From contig CAMWQW010000033.1 in NCBI GenBank assembly GCA_947176505.1, positions 1-37,858 of the forward strand: DNA of 37,858 bases, given 5' to 3'. The notes below the pieces were generated by a model that was given only the letters and a program-made list of their open reading frames with translations, ran no database searches and was not told the DNA's origin. This DNA is from an uncultured Lachnospiraceae bacterium (lineage in GTDB: Bacteria > Bacillota > Clostridia > Lachnospirales > Lachnospiraceae). A program made the position numbers and the translations under genes. Below, in pieces: positions 15,868 through 24,216 of the stretch (its first letter is position 1; every line of letters starts with the position of its first letter).

Positions 15868-16110
15868 TTATCCGATCTGACTGATAATGATGTCCGCCAT
15901 CTCACCAACATTCTTCATGGAAACTACTTGTCCCATGTTAAATTTCATTCCGAATTCCTGTTCCACGGCTGCCAACAGATTGATATGCTCTAAAGAATCC
16001 CAGTCTTCAATATCATCTGCCGTCGTTGCATCGGTCACGATAATCTCCTCATCGTCAAAGACATCCCGAAACACTTCATTTAACTTCTCAAACACTTCTT
16101 CTCTGCTCAT
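15868..16110 (-). CDS. Acyl carrier protein
   Basis: An 80-residue, acidic, four-helix ACP. The phosphopantetheine site is DWDSLEHINL (36-45, Ser39). The start at 16110 is favoured by GGAGG eight bases before it; the frame stays open upstream to 16137 without a ribosome site. It is not the fatty-acid ACP, because it lies within a glycan locus away from fab genes and has the DSL-E-H-INL version common in dedicated carrier proteins. It should carry the acyl group loaded by the FkbH-like enzyme encoded just upstream. It needs a phosphopantetheinyl transferase, which is not in this window. It has its own promoter with an operator-like palindrome. Confidence 0.93.
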   Translation of the reverse strand: MSREEVFEKLNEVFRDVFDDEEIIVTDATTADDIEDWDSLEHINLLAAVEQEFGMKFNMGQVVSMKNVGEMADIIISQIG

Positions 16111-16176
16111 ATTACTGCCTCCATACAATTCCATCAATTCATTAAATGCTTTTCATTTTACATAATACATAATAGT

Positions 16177-16212
16177 ACCCTAAAGTATATAGGGTTTTGT
16201 GCCATTATGCAA
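16177..16212 (-). promoter_or_regulatory. ACP promoter with a palindrome over the -10
   Basis: On the minus strand TTGCAT (16207-16212), a 17-base spacer and TATACT (16184-16189). ACCCTA (16177-16182) and TAGGGT (16190-16195) form a 6-base palindrome with a 7-base centre that holds the -10. A protein bound there would block transcription. The leader would be about 65 bases. Confidence 0.7.
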
Positions 16213-16250
16213 CCCAAATACAGCGCGTTCTTCCTGCCTTTGTACGCTCT

Positions 16251-18089
16251 TTATCCGTTCACCGAAATCACCGTGTTTTTCTTCGCATATTCCGCCGGAA
16301 TGTCAAACTGCCAGACTGTGCTTATGTCTTCCACTTCACGGACCTTCTTAAAACCCATCGCCGCATAGAATTCCTTGACCATGGCATTCTTGGCTGTAGG
16401 ATAATAATATCCCATAATCGTCCCGATTCCGCACTCCTTACAAGCCTCCACCACACTGTCCATCATGGCATATTCCATATCTCGCTTTAACACACGGCAG
16501 CTCATAAGCCACAATTCCAAATGCAGCACATTGCTCTCTGAAGAAGATGTCACCCTCTCTCCCGTCTGATAAACTGACACGTCTGTCATACTTCCCTTGC
16601 GTCCGATTACCACAGAAACAACACCATTGTCACCAAACTTATCTTCCAGTTTACCGTACCGCGTGATATAATCCGTGCTGTCCGCAAACTGTTCTACATC
16701 GCTCTGCGTATATCTGCGGGTGGTCAGATTAAACTGATTACTTTTATTGGTCAGCTGCGCAATTCTCGCCATATAAATCGCCTCAAACGGTTTGATTGTC
16801 CCTTTCATATCAAGGGACAGCAGATACTCTCTGTAATCACCGAAGCTCTGCTGCTGCTGTTTTCGCTTCACATTTGCCTGATACATTTCATTGCGCTTCG
16901 TGTCATCTTCAGACAGCTTCGTCACTTCAAAGAAACCGGAATGATCTAACACGCGGATATACTGCTCCGGCATACCGATTGCCGGCACCGAAACTCCCTG
17001 AACCTGTGTGCTTACAATCTCACGCTCCGCCGGATTGTCGTCCACAAATACAAGACTGTCCGGTAAGATATCCATCTCGCTTGCAATCTCGACGATATTC
17101 CTGCTCTTCGGCTCCCAGTTCGCCTTGATGAGAATAAAGTCTTCCGGCTTCAATATGCCATCCGGATGATTGAGTCCGGCGACAGCATTGTCATATTCGT
17201 TCTTTGAGGCGATATTCAGCATGACACCAATGTCTTTCTGTGCCTTGACGTATCCCTGAAACTCCGAATAGACCTGTCCCATTGAAGTTTCCTGTCCGAT
17301 TTCCAAACTTTCCACTCCGTCATCGCCTACGATGCCGCCCCAAAGCGTATTGTCCAAATCCAGCACGAGAGATTTCTTATTCTTACCAAACACGGACTTG
17401 ATAATGTTGGACAGATTGTATGCAAATTCCGGAATCGCCTGCATACACATAGCATACTTATACATATGCCAGTAAAAAGGATCTGACCACTTGTCCAATC
17501 CATAGACTGCCGCTATGTAATTGATATCATGGATATAGAAATTGTCATGCTCTCTTGCATACTGATAGAGCTTCTCGTTCAGTCTGTTGATAAAACTGAT
17601 GCGCCCCTGTAAATAGACCGCCTCCTGATTGCCCAGTATACGGTAAAAAGGATATTCAAAATTATTCTGGATAACCGGACAGTGATATTGTTCCGCCAGC
17701 TTGTCCCACATAACACGAAAATGCTCATACTGCTCTTCCAGTAAAGCGTCAATCTGCTCCGCCTTGTCCGTAACACTTGGATATCCCGTAATATTTCTGT
17801 TCGATGTATGAATATAAATCATATCCGGAGCAAAATTTACAAGCTCCGGATTATCAAACATCGCATCCTGCCAGTACTGTGCGTATTCAGATTCATAAAA
17901 TACCGGCTGTATTCCCTGATTCAGCAAAAACACTTCCAATGTCCTGATAATGTCATGGGTCGTGCTGCCACCCAGTACAGCAATCTTCTTGGATAAAAAG
18001 TTTCCTCCCTCTTCCAATAACTGCCGCTTGATTTTCTTAGATTTCTTTAATACATATTCACTGTCAAAAGGATATTCCAGTTCTTTCAT
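16251..18089 (-). CDS. FkbH-like HAD-IIIC acyl-loading enzyme
   Basis: A 612-residue cytoplasmic protein, ATG behind GGAGG. It has three parts. An N-terminal BF1531-like SGNH-fold region (about 30-230) carries VLGGSTTHDI (38-47). The HAD domain has the DxD motif LVLDLDNTLWGG (241-252, Asp244/Asp246) and the late acidic motif VFVDDNPAERE (about 353-363). A C-terminal acetyltransferase-like part runs from about 440 (IARLTNKSNQFNLTTRRY region) to GFKKV. This is the full FkbH layout. Characterised FkbH proteins take 1,3-bisphosphoglycerate, remove phosphate and load glyceryl onto an ACP thiol. An ACP gene follows 141 bases downstream, so a glyceryl-ACP or related donor is expected. Family assignment is strong; the acyl product is inferred. 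Confidence 0.92.
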   Translation of the reverse strand: MKELEYPFDSEYVLKKSKKIKRQLLEEGGNFLSKKIAVLGGSTTHDIIRTLEVFLLNQGIQPVFYESEYAQYWQDAMFDNPELVNFAPDMIYIHTSNRNITGYPSVTDKAEQIDALLEEQYEHFRVMWDKLAEQYHCPVIQNNFEYPFYRILGNQEAVYLQGRISFINRLNEKLYQYAREHDNFYIHDINYIAAVYGLDKWSDPFYWHMYKYAMCMQAIPEFAYNLSNIIKSVFGKNKKSLVLDLDNTLWGGIVGDDGVESLEIGQETSMGQVYSEFQGYVKAQKDIGVMLNIASKNEYDNAVAGLNHPDGILKPEDFILIKANWEPKSRNIVEIASEMDILPDSLVFVDDNPAEREIVSTQVQGVSVPAIGMPEQYIRVLDHSGFFEVTKLSEDDTKRNEMYQANVKRKQQQQSFGDYREYLLSLDMKGTIKPFEAIYMARIAQLTNKSNQFNLTTRRYTQSDVEQFADSTDYITRYGKLEDKFGDNGVVSVVIGRKGSMTDVSVYQTGERVTSSSESNVLHLELWLMSCRVLKRDMEYAMMDSVVEACKECGIGTIMGYYYPTAKNAMVKEFYAAMGFKKVREVEDISTVWQFDIPAEYAKKNTVISVNG

Positions 18090-18102
18090 GCAATTCCTCC
18101 AT

Positions 18103-18128
18103 GTCAGAACGGCTTACCTCATTCTGAC
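18103..18128 (-). other. Leader hairpin just before the FkbH-like gene
   Basis: GTCAGAA (18103-18109) pairs with TTCTGAC (18122-18128) over a 12-base loop, between the SGNH stop at 18151 and the FkbH start at 18089. It ends only a few bases before the GGAGG ribosome site and has no T run, so it may tune translation or processing and not stop transcription. Confidence 0.5.
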
Positions 18129-18150
18129 TCTATTGTATATTTTGTTATAC

Positions 18151-19269
18151 TTACTCCTGCGGATAGAAATCAGCCTTAATCAGTCTGACCAGAAGATCTG
18201 CGTACATTTTTGCACCTTCTTCCGACAGATGAACCCCGTCTACCATATATTTGTCGGAATTATATGCATCAATCCCGCTTTCCTCCATCGCATTGTAGAA
18301 GATAACGCCGTCTTCCTTGTGCTGCTCCGCCACATATCCGCATACTCTTGCATAGGATACCATAGAACCGTAGCCGTAGTCTATAGAATAACTGTCGCCT
18401 ATGAATTTTCCTGCATCAAATATCTGGCAGAAATGCGGCGCAATCAGAATAATCTTAGCATCGGGAAACGCCCTGTGTAACTGTATCACCGCGGAATCGA
18501 GCGCTCCTGCATATGTGCGGCTCGCATCCACGTCTCTGATGCCGCCGCCTTCCATATATTTGCTGATCGGAACCTGCGCAAGAAAATCATTGATACCATA
18601 TTCTATCACAAAATAATCGGTTTTGGTAAAATCACATTCCTTTAACGCTGTTTCCGCCTCGTAACCGTCAAAGATTGCCGGATTAATGTTTCCCAAAATC
18701 GCATTGACAACCCCCAGCAGAGAACGCGACTCCCACATGTCAAAGCCTGCCGGTTCATTTGGAAGCAGCGCTGCAGTAGTGCCACCCATCGCCATATTAT
18801 AAACCTTGGCATTGCATGTCGCCGATACAAGGTCAGCCACTCCGACCTTGCCGTCCTCGTGTTCCATGATACTGTCTCCCAAGAATACAATCTGCATTTC
18901 ATGAGTGCCGTCCACCGTATTGTCTGAGACCGAAGAACTTAGATTAGATGCCGGCTCGGATTCCGGAGACTCTTCCGCATTCGTCAATGTCTTATCCGGT
19001 TCCGGCTCCGTCGTCTGTTCCACACCTGCCGTAGGAAGCGTCTCCGTACCCACATCCGGTTCACCCTTCAGCTCATTCCACTCTGCTTTCAGTTCCTGCA
19101 CCGTCTGATGGTTCTGTTCTTCTAACGCCAGTCTTTCCTTTTCAACCCTCATCTGCGCCTGCCCATAGATAATCTCTATCATTGCCAGAATGCAGAATCC
19201 AATCAACACGGTAAGCAGTAAAACGCTGCTGTTATGCCTGTTTCTTCTCGCATTGCTTCTATTGTCCAT
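18151..19269 (-). CDS. Membrane-anchored SGNH hydrolase, complete active site
   Basis: A 372-residue protein, ATG behind AGGA with 7-base spacing. A short basic N-terminus and one membrane segment (about 15-35) are followed by a Glu/Gln-rich coiled-coil-like stretch (37-68), a Glu/Ser/Thr linker (70-118), then the SGNH domain outside. All blocks are present: FLGDSIM (Ser133), MAMGGTT (Gly162-163), EYGINDFL (Asn227), and DGVHLSEEG (Asp344/His347). It is an acyltransferase or esterase candidate for the surface glycan and is the first gene before the FkbH-like gene. It looks like the active relative of the degraded protein at 1080-2084; both share YNxAxxGTTAA, HxFC and GVxF patterns. Confidence 0.88.
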   Translation of the reverse strand: MDNRSNARRNRHNSSVLLLTVLIGFCILAMIEIIYGQAQMRVEKERLALEEQNHQTVQELKAEWNELKGEPDVGTETLPTAGVEQTTEPEPDKTLTNAEESPESEPASNLSSSVSDNTVDGTHEMQIVFLGDSIMEHEDGKVGVADLVSATCNAKVYNMAMGGTTAALLPNEPAGFDMWESRSLLGVVNAILGNINPAIFDGYEAETALKECDFTKTDYFVIEYGINDFLAQVPISKYMEGGGIRDVDASRTYAGALDSAVIQLHRAFPDAKIILIAPHFCQIFDAGKFIGDSYSIDYGYGSMVSYARVCGYVAEQHKEDGVIFYNAMEESGIDAYNSDKYMVDGVHLSEEGAKMYADLLVRLIKADFYPQE

Positions 19270-19380
19270 ATTTTAATCCTGCCTTTCTTAATAAACAACC
19301 CATCATAAACTTCTATGGTCAGCATATCACTTTTTTACGGCTTTGGGGAATTTCTTCTCAATAATTAAGAAACCTTTCAA

Positions 19381-19457
19381 AATTCTTAAGAATTGGAGGT
19401 TATTTCTATTTGTAACCAATCCTTATTATAGTATATAATATGTTATAGTATATAATA
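19381..19457 (+). promoter_or_regulatory. Divergent intergenic region: palindrome and repeated -10 element
   Basis: TTGTAA (19410-19415), an 18-base spacer and TATAAT (19434-19439) make a promoter for the plus-strand gene. The 15-base word TTATAGTATATAATA occurs at 19426-19440 and again at 19443-19457, giving two -10 boxes 17 bases apart. A perfect 14-base palindrome, AATTCTTAAGAATT, lies at 19381-19394 upstream and may bind a regulator. Confidence 0.55.
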
Positions 19458-19507
19458 AAAAAAGCGGAAATATGCACTGCACACAGATACGAAAGAAAGG
19501 AATCCCT

Positions 19508-21334
19508 ATGTCACTTGTTACTCAAGGTTCACAGCCCACGTCCTCGTCACCGATTCTTCCTGATGTCCGGACGCACAGAAGATTTCAGCATACGTCTTCT
19601 CCTTCATCCGCTTGGCAGTGGCGGCTTTTTTTTCTTTTATTTGTAATTCTGTTCTATATGATCGAATTGTTATGGGTAAAACCGGTTGACGGCATCAATG
19701 ACGATTGGGGCATGTACAGCACTTTATCCGGCGCATATCTTGGCTATCCCGAAGCACACGTACTATTTTTCTTATATCCTTTGTCTTGGCTGCTGTCCAA
19801 GTTGTATACCTTCTGTAGCTTTATTCCTTGGTTCGGTATTTTTCAGCATGGCGTTCAGGTTATTTGTCTCTATGCGGTTTACCGGCGCAGCATGCAGATA
19901 TGGTATCGTCACAACAGTCCGGACAAAGTATGGAAATCCGCATTGACACTAGCCTGCTTCCTGTTTTTCATCGTCAATTTCAACGTGATATCCGAAGCAC
20001 AGTATACAACCACTGCCGGACTCGCTGCGGCTGCGGCTGTATTTTGTTTCATCACAACTAAAACCGGCGCTTCCACCGCTTCTTTTCTGACAAGCTGCAT
20101 TCCGACGTTCATTTTTGCATGGATTTCTTACAGTATACGCCAGAATATCTTTTATCTGATGCTCCCTATGGCTGGAATGCTTTGGATTGCCAAATGGATT
20201 AACGCATATCGGAACGGTTACGAACAGACTGCCCGCAAGCTTCTTGGATTCGCTCTGATTCTGCTTACCGGCATGGGAATCCTATACGGGTTAAACACCG
20301 TAGCATACTCCGAGCAGAAATGGTCCGATTTTCGTCAGATTAACCATTATCGGGAACGAGTCGGCGATTTCTATACATGGCCGGAATACGAAGAATGCTC
20401 AAACGATCTGGCGGTGCTTGGCATCACCGAGACCGAGTACAATTACCGCAAAAACGGAGCTCCTCATATCGGCTACGGAATGTCCGTGGAAGATTGGAGA
20501 CAGATGCATGATATCGCTAAGAAATGTTATTATGCACGCACCGATACAGCCTCGCGTTTGAAGAGTATCGTCAAGGGTGGCATCTTTGTCTTCTTCTATC
20601 AGGACGGAATGCAGCCCGCCAATCTGTTCGCGCTGCTGCTGATGATTATGACGTTACTCCTAATCTTCGTACGCCGCAACTTCAGCGCACTTTTTGTATG
20701 GATCTTGTATTTCATCGGTCGTACGGTCAGCTGGGGTTATGTCCTGTATGAGGGACGTTTCCCGAAACGAATCATACAGCCCCTAATCACTATGGACTAT
20801 ATTGTCCTCCTCGGTATTTTGTTAAGCTTTAATCTGCTGCGGGCTGAACATGCCAAACGCTACGTCATCATTGTGCCCATTATTTTGGCATTGAGTTCAG
20901 CTTCCCTGCTCATCACCAAAAATAATATCGACACGAATTATCATGCTCATCAAGATACATGGAATGAACTTAAGGCATACTGCCACGCCCACCCGGAAAA
21001 CCTCTACATATGGACTTACAATTCCGGTACGTTGGAGAATTATTGCGAATCGCCCTTCGATATGACCTTAGATACGTATAATAATTTCATCTACACAAAC
21101 TGGGGCGTTGTCTGCAACCCCAACACGAAAACCAAACTGGCACAGTATGGTGTTGAAGACTTCGGACAGGATTTGGCAGACAGCACAAACACTTACTTCA
21201 TCCTGCGGGAAGCTCCCCATAACAACGAACATCCCGTCCTCATGTATTTCAGGCACACCTACGATGTGGAATGCGAAGTCGTAGATACGTTCACTGCCGG
21301 GGATACGGTTTATGCGGTATATCAGTTACATTAA
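19508..21334 (+). CDS. GT-C-like polytopic membrane protein
   Basis: A 608-residue protein. I chose the ATG at 19508 because AAAGAAAGGA lies six bases before it; an in-frame ATG at 19472 has a poorer site. After a Ser/Pro-rich start, a first membrane segment (about 35-55) leads to an outside loop PVDGINDDWGMYSTLSGAYL, where INDDWG is the acidic pair expected of GT-C glycosyltransferases. About ten more segments follow, including two mid-protein soluble loops, then an outside C-terminal domain of about 140 residues. It is a single plus-strand gene between minus-strand genes, with its own promoter. It probably adds a sugar from a polyprenyl-phosphate donor outside the membrane; that is inferred from topology and the acidic loop. 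Confidence 0.82.
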   Translation: MSLVTQGSQPTSSSPILPDVRTHRRFQHTSSPSSAWQWRLFFLLFVILFYMIELLWVKPVDGINDDWGMYSTLSGAYLGYPEAHVLFFLYPLSWLLSKLYTFCSFIPWFGIFQHGVQVICLYAVYRRSMQIWYRHNSPDKVWKSALTLACFLFFIVNFNVISEAQYTTTAGLAAAAAVFCFITTKTGASTASFLTSCIPTFIFAWISYSIRQNIFYLMLPMAGMLWIAKWINAYRNGYEQTARKLLGFALILLTGMGILYGLNTVAYSEQKWSDFRQINHYRERVGDFYTWPEYEECSNDLAVLGITETEYNYRKNGAPHIGYGMSVEDWRQMHDIAKKCYYARTDTASRLKSIVKGGIFVFFYQDGMQPANLFALLLMIMTLLLIFVRRNFSALFVWILYFIGRTVSWGYVLYEGRFPKRIIQPLITMDYIVLLGILLSFNLLRAEHAKRYVIIVPIILALSSASLLITKNNIDTNYHAHQDTWNELKAYCHAHPENLYIWTYNSGTLENYCESPFDMTLDTYNNFIYTNWGVVCNPNTKTKLAQYGVEDFGQDLADSTNTYFILREAPHNNEHPVLMYFRHTYDVECEVVDTFTAGDTVYAVYQLH

Positions 21335-21383
21335 GCAAAATTATTTGTGGGGCAAATAACTTTGCGGGATTTGCTTCGCAAAC
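21335..21383. repeat. Hairpins between convergent genes
   Basis: GCAAAATTATTTG (21335-21347) pairs with CAAATAACTTTGC (21353-21365) with one imperfect pair and a 5-base loop. TTTGC (21370-21374) with GCAAA (21378-21382) makes a second small stem. They lie between convergent stops at 21334 and 21409 and could help end both transcripts, though the T runs are poor. Confidence 0.6.
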
Positions 21384-21408
21384 TCGAATAATAAAGTCTT
21401 CGCCCGAT

Positions 21409-22344
21409 TTACTCTATTCTGTTTACCCTGCGTGTCACCAACATCAGACGGTACTCGAAATCTCTTCTGTTCTTGAGCGCCATATTGGAAAGAATGAGCC
21501 CTGCAAATAATGACTGAATCGCTGCAAGTCCGATAAATCCGCACACAAAAAGCGTCGGAAACCGCAGTACAAGCCCGGTCTCAATATATGATATCAATAT
21601 CGGAATAAACAGGATTACGGCAATAATCGCAAGAAGCATCGAACACAGCCCGAAAAACTCCATCGGTTTATAATCTCTGTATAATTTCATGATTGTGTGC
21701 AGTACCTTGAACCCATCGGAGAACGTGTTGAGCTTCGACTCGCTTCCTTCCGGTCTGTCACGATAATCCACAATCACATTTTCAATCTGCATATTATTGT
21801 AGACGGCGTGAATCGTCATCTCCGTCTCAATCTCAAACCCCGTGGACAATACCGGGAACGTCTTGACAAATCCATAGCTGAACGCCCGAAATCCGGTCAT
21901 AATATCCTTAATCTCACAATGAAACAGACGATTAATGCTGCTCCGCACAATCGTGTTGCCAAAATTGTGGAACGGTCTTTTATTCTCCGTAAAGTATGTG
22001 GAAGAAAGTCTGTCGCCCACTACCATATCCGCATTGTTATGGAGAACCTTGTCCGCCATTTCTCCGGCATATTCCATAGGATAAGTATCATCGCCGTCCA
22101 CCATGATATAGCATTCTGCTTCAATTTCTCTAAACATTCGCCGTATAACATTACCCTTGCCCTGCATATGTTCGTACCTGACAATGGCGCCCGCTTCTCT
22201 GGCAAGCTCCACGGTCCGGTCGGTGGAATTATTATCATAGACATAAACCACGGCATCAGGCAGTGCCTTTCTTGCATCTCCTACCACCTTGGCAATCGTT
22301 TTCTCTTCATTATAGCATGGTACCAAAACAGCTATCTTATCCAT
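21409..22344 (-). CDS. GT2 glycosyltransferase with C-terminal membrane segments, DPM1/GtrB-like
   Basis: About 311 residues from the ATG at 22344, which starts right at the GT-A domain. In-frame starts at 22386 and 22401 would add residues of no visible domain. Signatures are AVLVPCYNEEKTIAKVV (4-20), VYDNNSTDRTVELAREAG, KGNVIRRMF, and the metal site MVDGDDTYP. After about residue 225 come two hydrophobic segments and an Arg-rich end, as in polyprenyl-phosphate sugar synthases. It should attach a sugar to undecaprenyl phosphate, feeding GtrA and the GT-C-like proteins. The sugar is not known. Confidence 0.88.
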   Translation of the reverse strand: MDKIAVLVPCYNEEKTIAKVVGDARKALPDAVVYVYDNNSTDRTVELAREAGAIVRYEHMQGKGNVIRRMFREIEAECYIMVDGDDTYPMEYAGEMADKVLHNNADMVVGDRLSSTYFTENKRPFHNFGNTIVRSSINRLFHCEIKDIMTGFRAFSYGFVKTFPVLSTGFEIETEMTIHAVYNNMQIENVIVDYRDRPEGSESKLNTFSDGFKVLHTIMKLYRDYKPMEFFGLCSMLLAIIAVILFIPILISYIETGLVLRFPTLFVCGFIGLAAIQSLFAGLILSNMALKNRRDFEYRLMLVTRRVNRIE

Positions 22345-22465
22345 CTCATCATCCAACTTTCCGGTCGTAATACCAGTATACGGCATATATCTTTCTATCA
22401 TACAGACAAATGCCGCGACTTGCGTTTATTTTATCATATTATTTTGTTCTTTACTATCCGTTTTA

Positions 22466-24037
22466 TTAAAATCCCTGATAGATAAATTCACCGGCGCTGT
22501 ATCCCGGACCATAACATCCGAGCAAAATCACCGCAAACAAAAGTGCATACCAGATAATCCAGCGAATTCCAATCGCCTTGTCTGCTATTCTGTCTCTGAC
22601 AGAACCGTTCTTCTGCGCTGTTGACACGGCATACAAGAGAAGCAGCGATGCTATGGCAATGACCGTCTCAATCGGATCGAGCCCCAAACGAAACAGAGAA
22701 CCGTTCCACAACACGGAGGGATTCCAAACGGTTATGGCGCCTCTGAGCATTGCAAAAGCGTCTCCCACCGATGCTGCCCGAAAAAACAAGTCGCCTATAC
22801 ATACGAGGAAAAATGTTCTGGCGATGCGAAGCTTTCCGACCGCTTTTCCTCCGGCATCAATATGCCATTTCTCCATCAGACGCGCACAAGGTGGTGCAAG
22901 CAGTTCCTCCGTCACAATATAAAACCAGTGGAGCAGACCCGAACCGATCACAAACTTCCAATCGCCTCCATGCCATATTCCGACTGTCAGCCAAAGCACA
23001 AACATCGCGACAAATGTGGTATATTGTTTGCCTTTTTTCTTGCCGAACTTTTCTTTCCATGACTTATTCAGATTCGTGAAAAACTTCGTGCGCAGTACAG
23101 GGTAGAACACATACTCTTTCATCCATACACCAAGCGTAATATGCCATCTCCGCCAATACTCCGCAATACTTCCCGCAAAGAAAGGCGTCTGAAAATTCTC
23201 AGGCAGCAGAATGCCGAAACTCTCCGACATACCCAGCACAATATCCATACAGCCGGAGAAATCCGTATAGAGCTGGAATGCATAGCACGCCGTAGCTATC
23301 CAGATAAACGCGCCCGGATAATCGGTGTATCCGCCGTATACCGTGTCCACCAGTATTCCCAGCCTCTCGGCAATCACCAGCTTCTTAAAAAAACCCCACA
23401 GCATACGCTGCAGACCTCTTGTCACTCTCCGGTAATCAAACTTATGCGGCACAAAAAACTGTTCTCCATGCTCCCTGTACTTGAGAATCGGTCCTGAGAT
23501 AATCACCGGGAAATACATGCCGTACAGCATCAGCTTGAAATAATTCTTCTGCGGCTTAGCAATCCCGTAGTATACATCAACCACATATCCAAGCAGGGAA
23601 AAAGTGTAGAATGACACGCCCAGCGGAATTAAGAAATCCACACTCTTAATCAATTCATCAGAACTGCCAAACAGTCTCGCAATACCATCAATCGTATAGA
23701 TACCGAAATTAACATACTTTAGTACCACCAGAATACCAATATTGACCAATATAGTCATTGCCAGTATCATTCGCCGGCGTCTTACATCCTCCCCGCTTCC
23801 CTGTACATTTCCCGGTCCTTCTTCCTTTTTGGAAGAAACAGTCAACAGACGAATTCCTATATAACAGGCTGTTACGGAGACAATCGGATAGACAATCAGC
23901 ATACCGTTTCCGCTAAAGAGATAATACGAAATGCTGCATACCAACAAAAGCCCCCACTGCATTTTACCGGGGAGCACATAATACAAGATTAATAAAGCTG
24001 CAAAAAAGCACAAAAAATAAAATGATGTAATTCCCAT
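22466..24037 (-). CDS. MBOAT O-acyltransferase, divergent subtype (copy 2)
   Basis: A 523-residue polytopic protein. Family signatures are IPLGVSFYTFSLLGYVVDVY (137-156), FPVIISGP (176-183), QLYTDFSGCMD (255-265), YWRRWHITLGVW (294-305), and the catalytic TVGIWHGGDW with His356 and LLHW with His370. Unlike the other two MBOATs it lacks the PLGGNR loop: a Lys-rich insertion (about 318-340) replaces it, and LLHW replaces the usual HG pair. It therefore belongs to a different subtype. No SGNH gene lies directly next to it on the same strand. Its ribosome site is weak. It is divergent from the third MBOAT across a 179-base gap. Confidence 0.9.
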   Translation of the reverse strand: MGITSFYFLCFFAALLILYYVLPGKMQWGLLLVCSISYYLFSGNGMLIVYPIVSVTACYIGIRLLTVSSKKEEGPGNVQGSGEDVRRRRMILAMTILVNIGILVVLKYVNFGIYTIDGIARLFGSSDELIKSVDFLIPLGVSFYTFSLLGYVVDVYYGIAKPQKNYFKLMLYGMYFPVIISGPILKYREHGEQFFVPHKFDYRRVTRGLQRMLWGFFKKLVIAERLGILVDTVYGGYTDYPGAFIWIATACYAFQLYTDFSGCMDIVLGMSESFGILLPENFQTPFFAGSIAEYWRRWHITLGVWMKEYVFYPVLRTKFFTNLNKSWKEKFGKKKGKQYTTFVAMFVLWLTVGIWHGGDWKFVIGSGLLHWFYIVTEELLAPPCARLMEKWHIDAGGKAVGKLRIARTFFLVCIGDLFFRAASVGDAFAMLRGAITVWNPSVLWNGSLFRLGLDPIETVIAIASLLLLYAVSTAQKNGSVRDRIADKAIGIRWIIWYALLFAVILLGCYGPGYSAGEFIYQGF

Positions 24038-24084
24038 GACTCAAATTCTATCACATAAACGGCTCAAAAGAAACCACTTTTACG

Positions 24085-24147
24085 CGCAAGATTTTCAATT
24101 CCCCGCAAGATTTTCAATTTGCATATTTCATATAAATAGAGTAGAAT
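24085..24147 (+). promoter_or_regulatory. Promoter of MBOAT copy 3 with tandem upstream repeats
   Basis: TTGCAT (24119-24124), a 17-base spacer and TAGAAT (24142-24147). Immediately upstream, CGCAAGATTTTCAATT occurs twice in tandem, at 24085-24100 and 24104-24119, a 19-base period. The second copy abuts the -35, so the pair looks like an activator or repressor site in the divergent region between the two MBOAT genes. Confidence 0.65.
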
Positions 24148-24216
24148 TGCTTTAATTAATATCCTGCCGCCTATCATGCGGCTGACGGATATGTGACGCA
24201 TGAGGAGCGCGAGGTT

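Noticed and set aside
16177..16199. ACCCTA/TAGGGT with TTTT as a terminator on the plus strand
   Set aside because: No plus-strand gene reads into it, the stem is short and it sits exactly on a minus-strand -10, so an operator is more likely.
19472..19507. Upstream ATG for the GT-C-like gene
   Set aside because: It lacks a good ribosome site, while AAAGAAAGGA lies six bases before the ATG at 19508.
21697..22485. A 262-codon plus-strand open frame
   Set aside because: Antisense to a GT2 with full signatures; its His/Ile/Arg-rich product looks like a complement of coding sequence.
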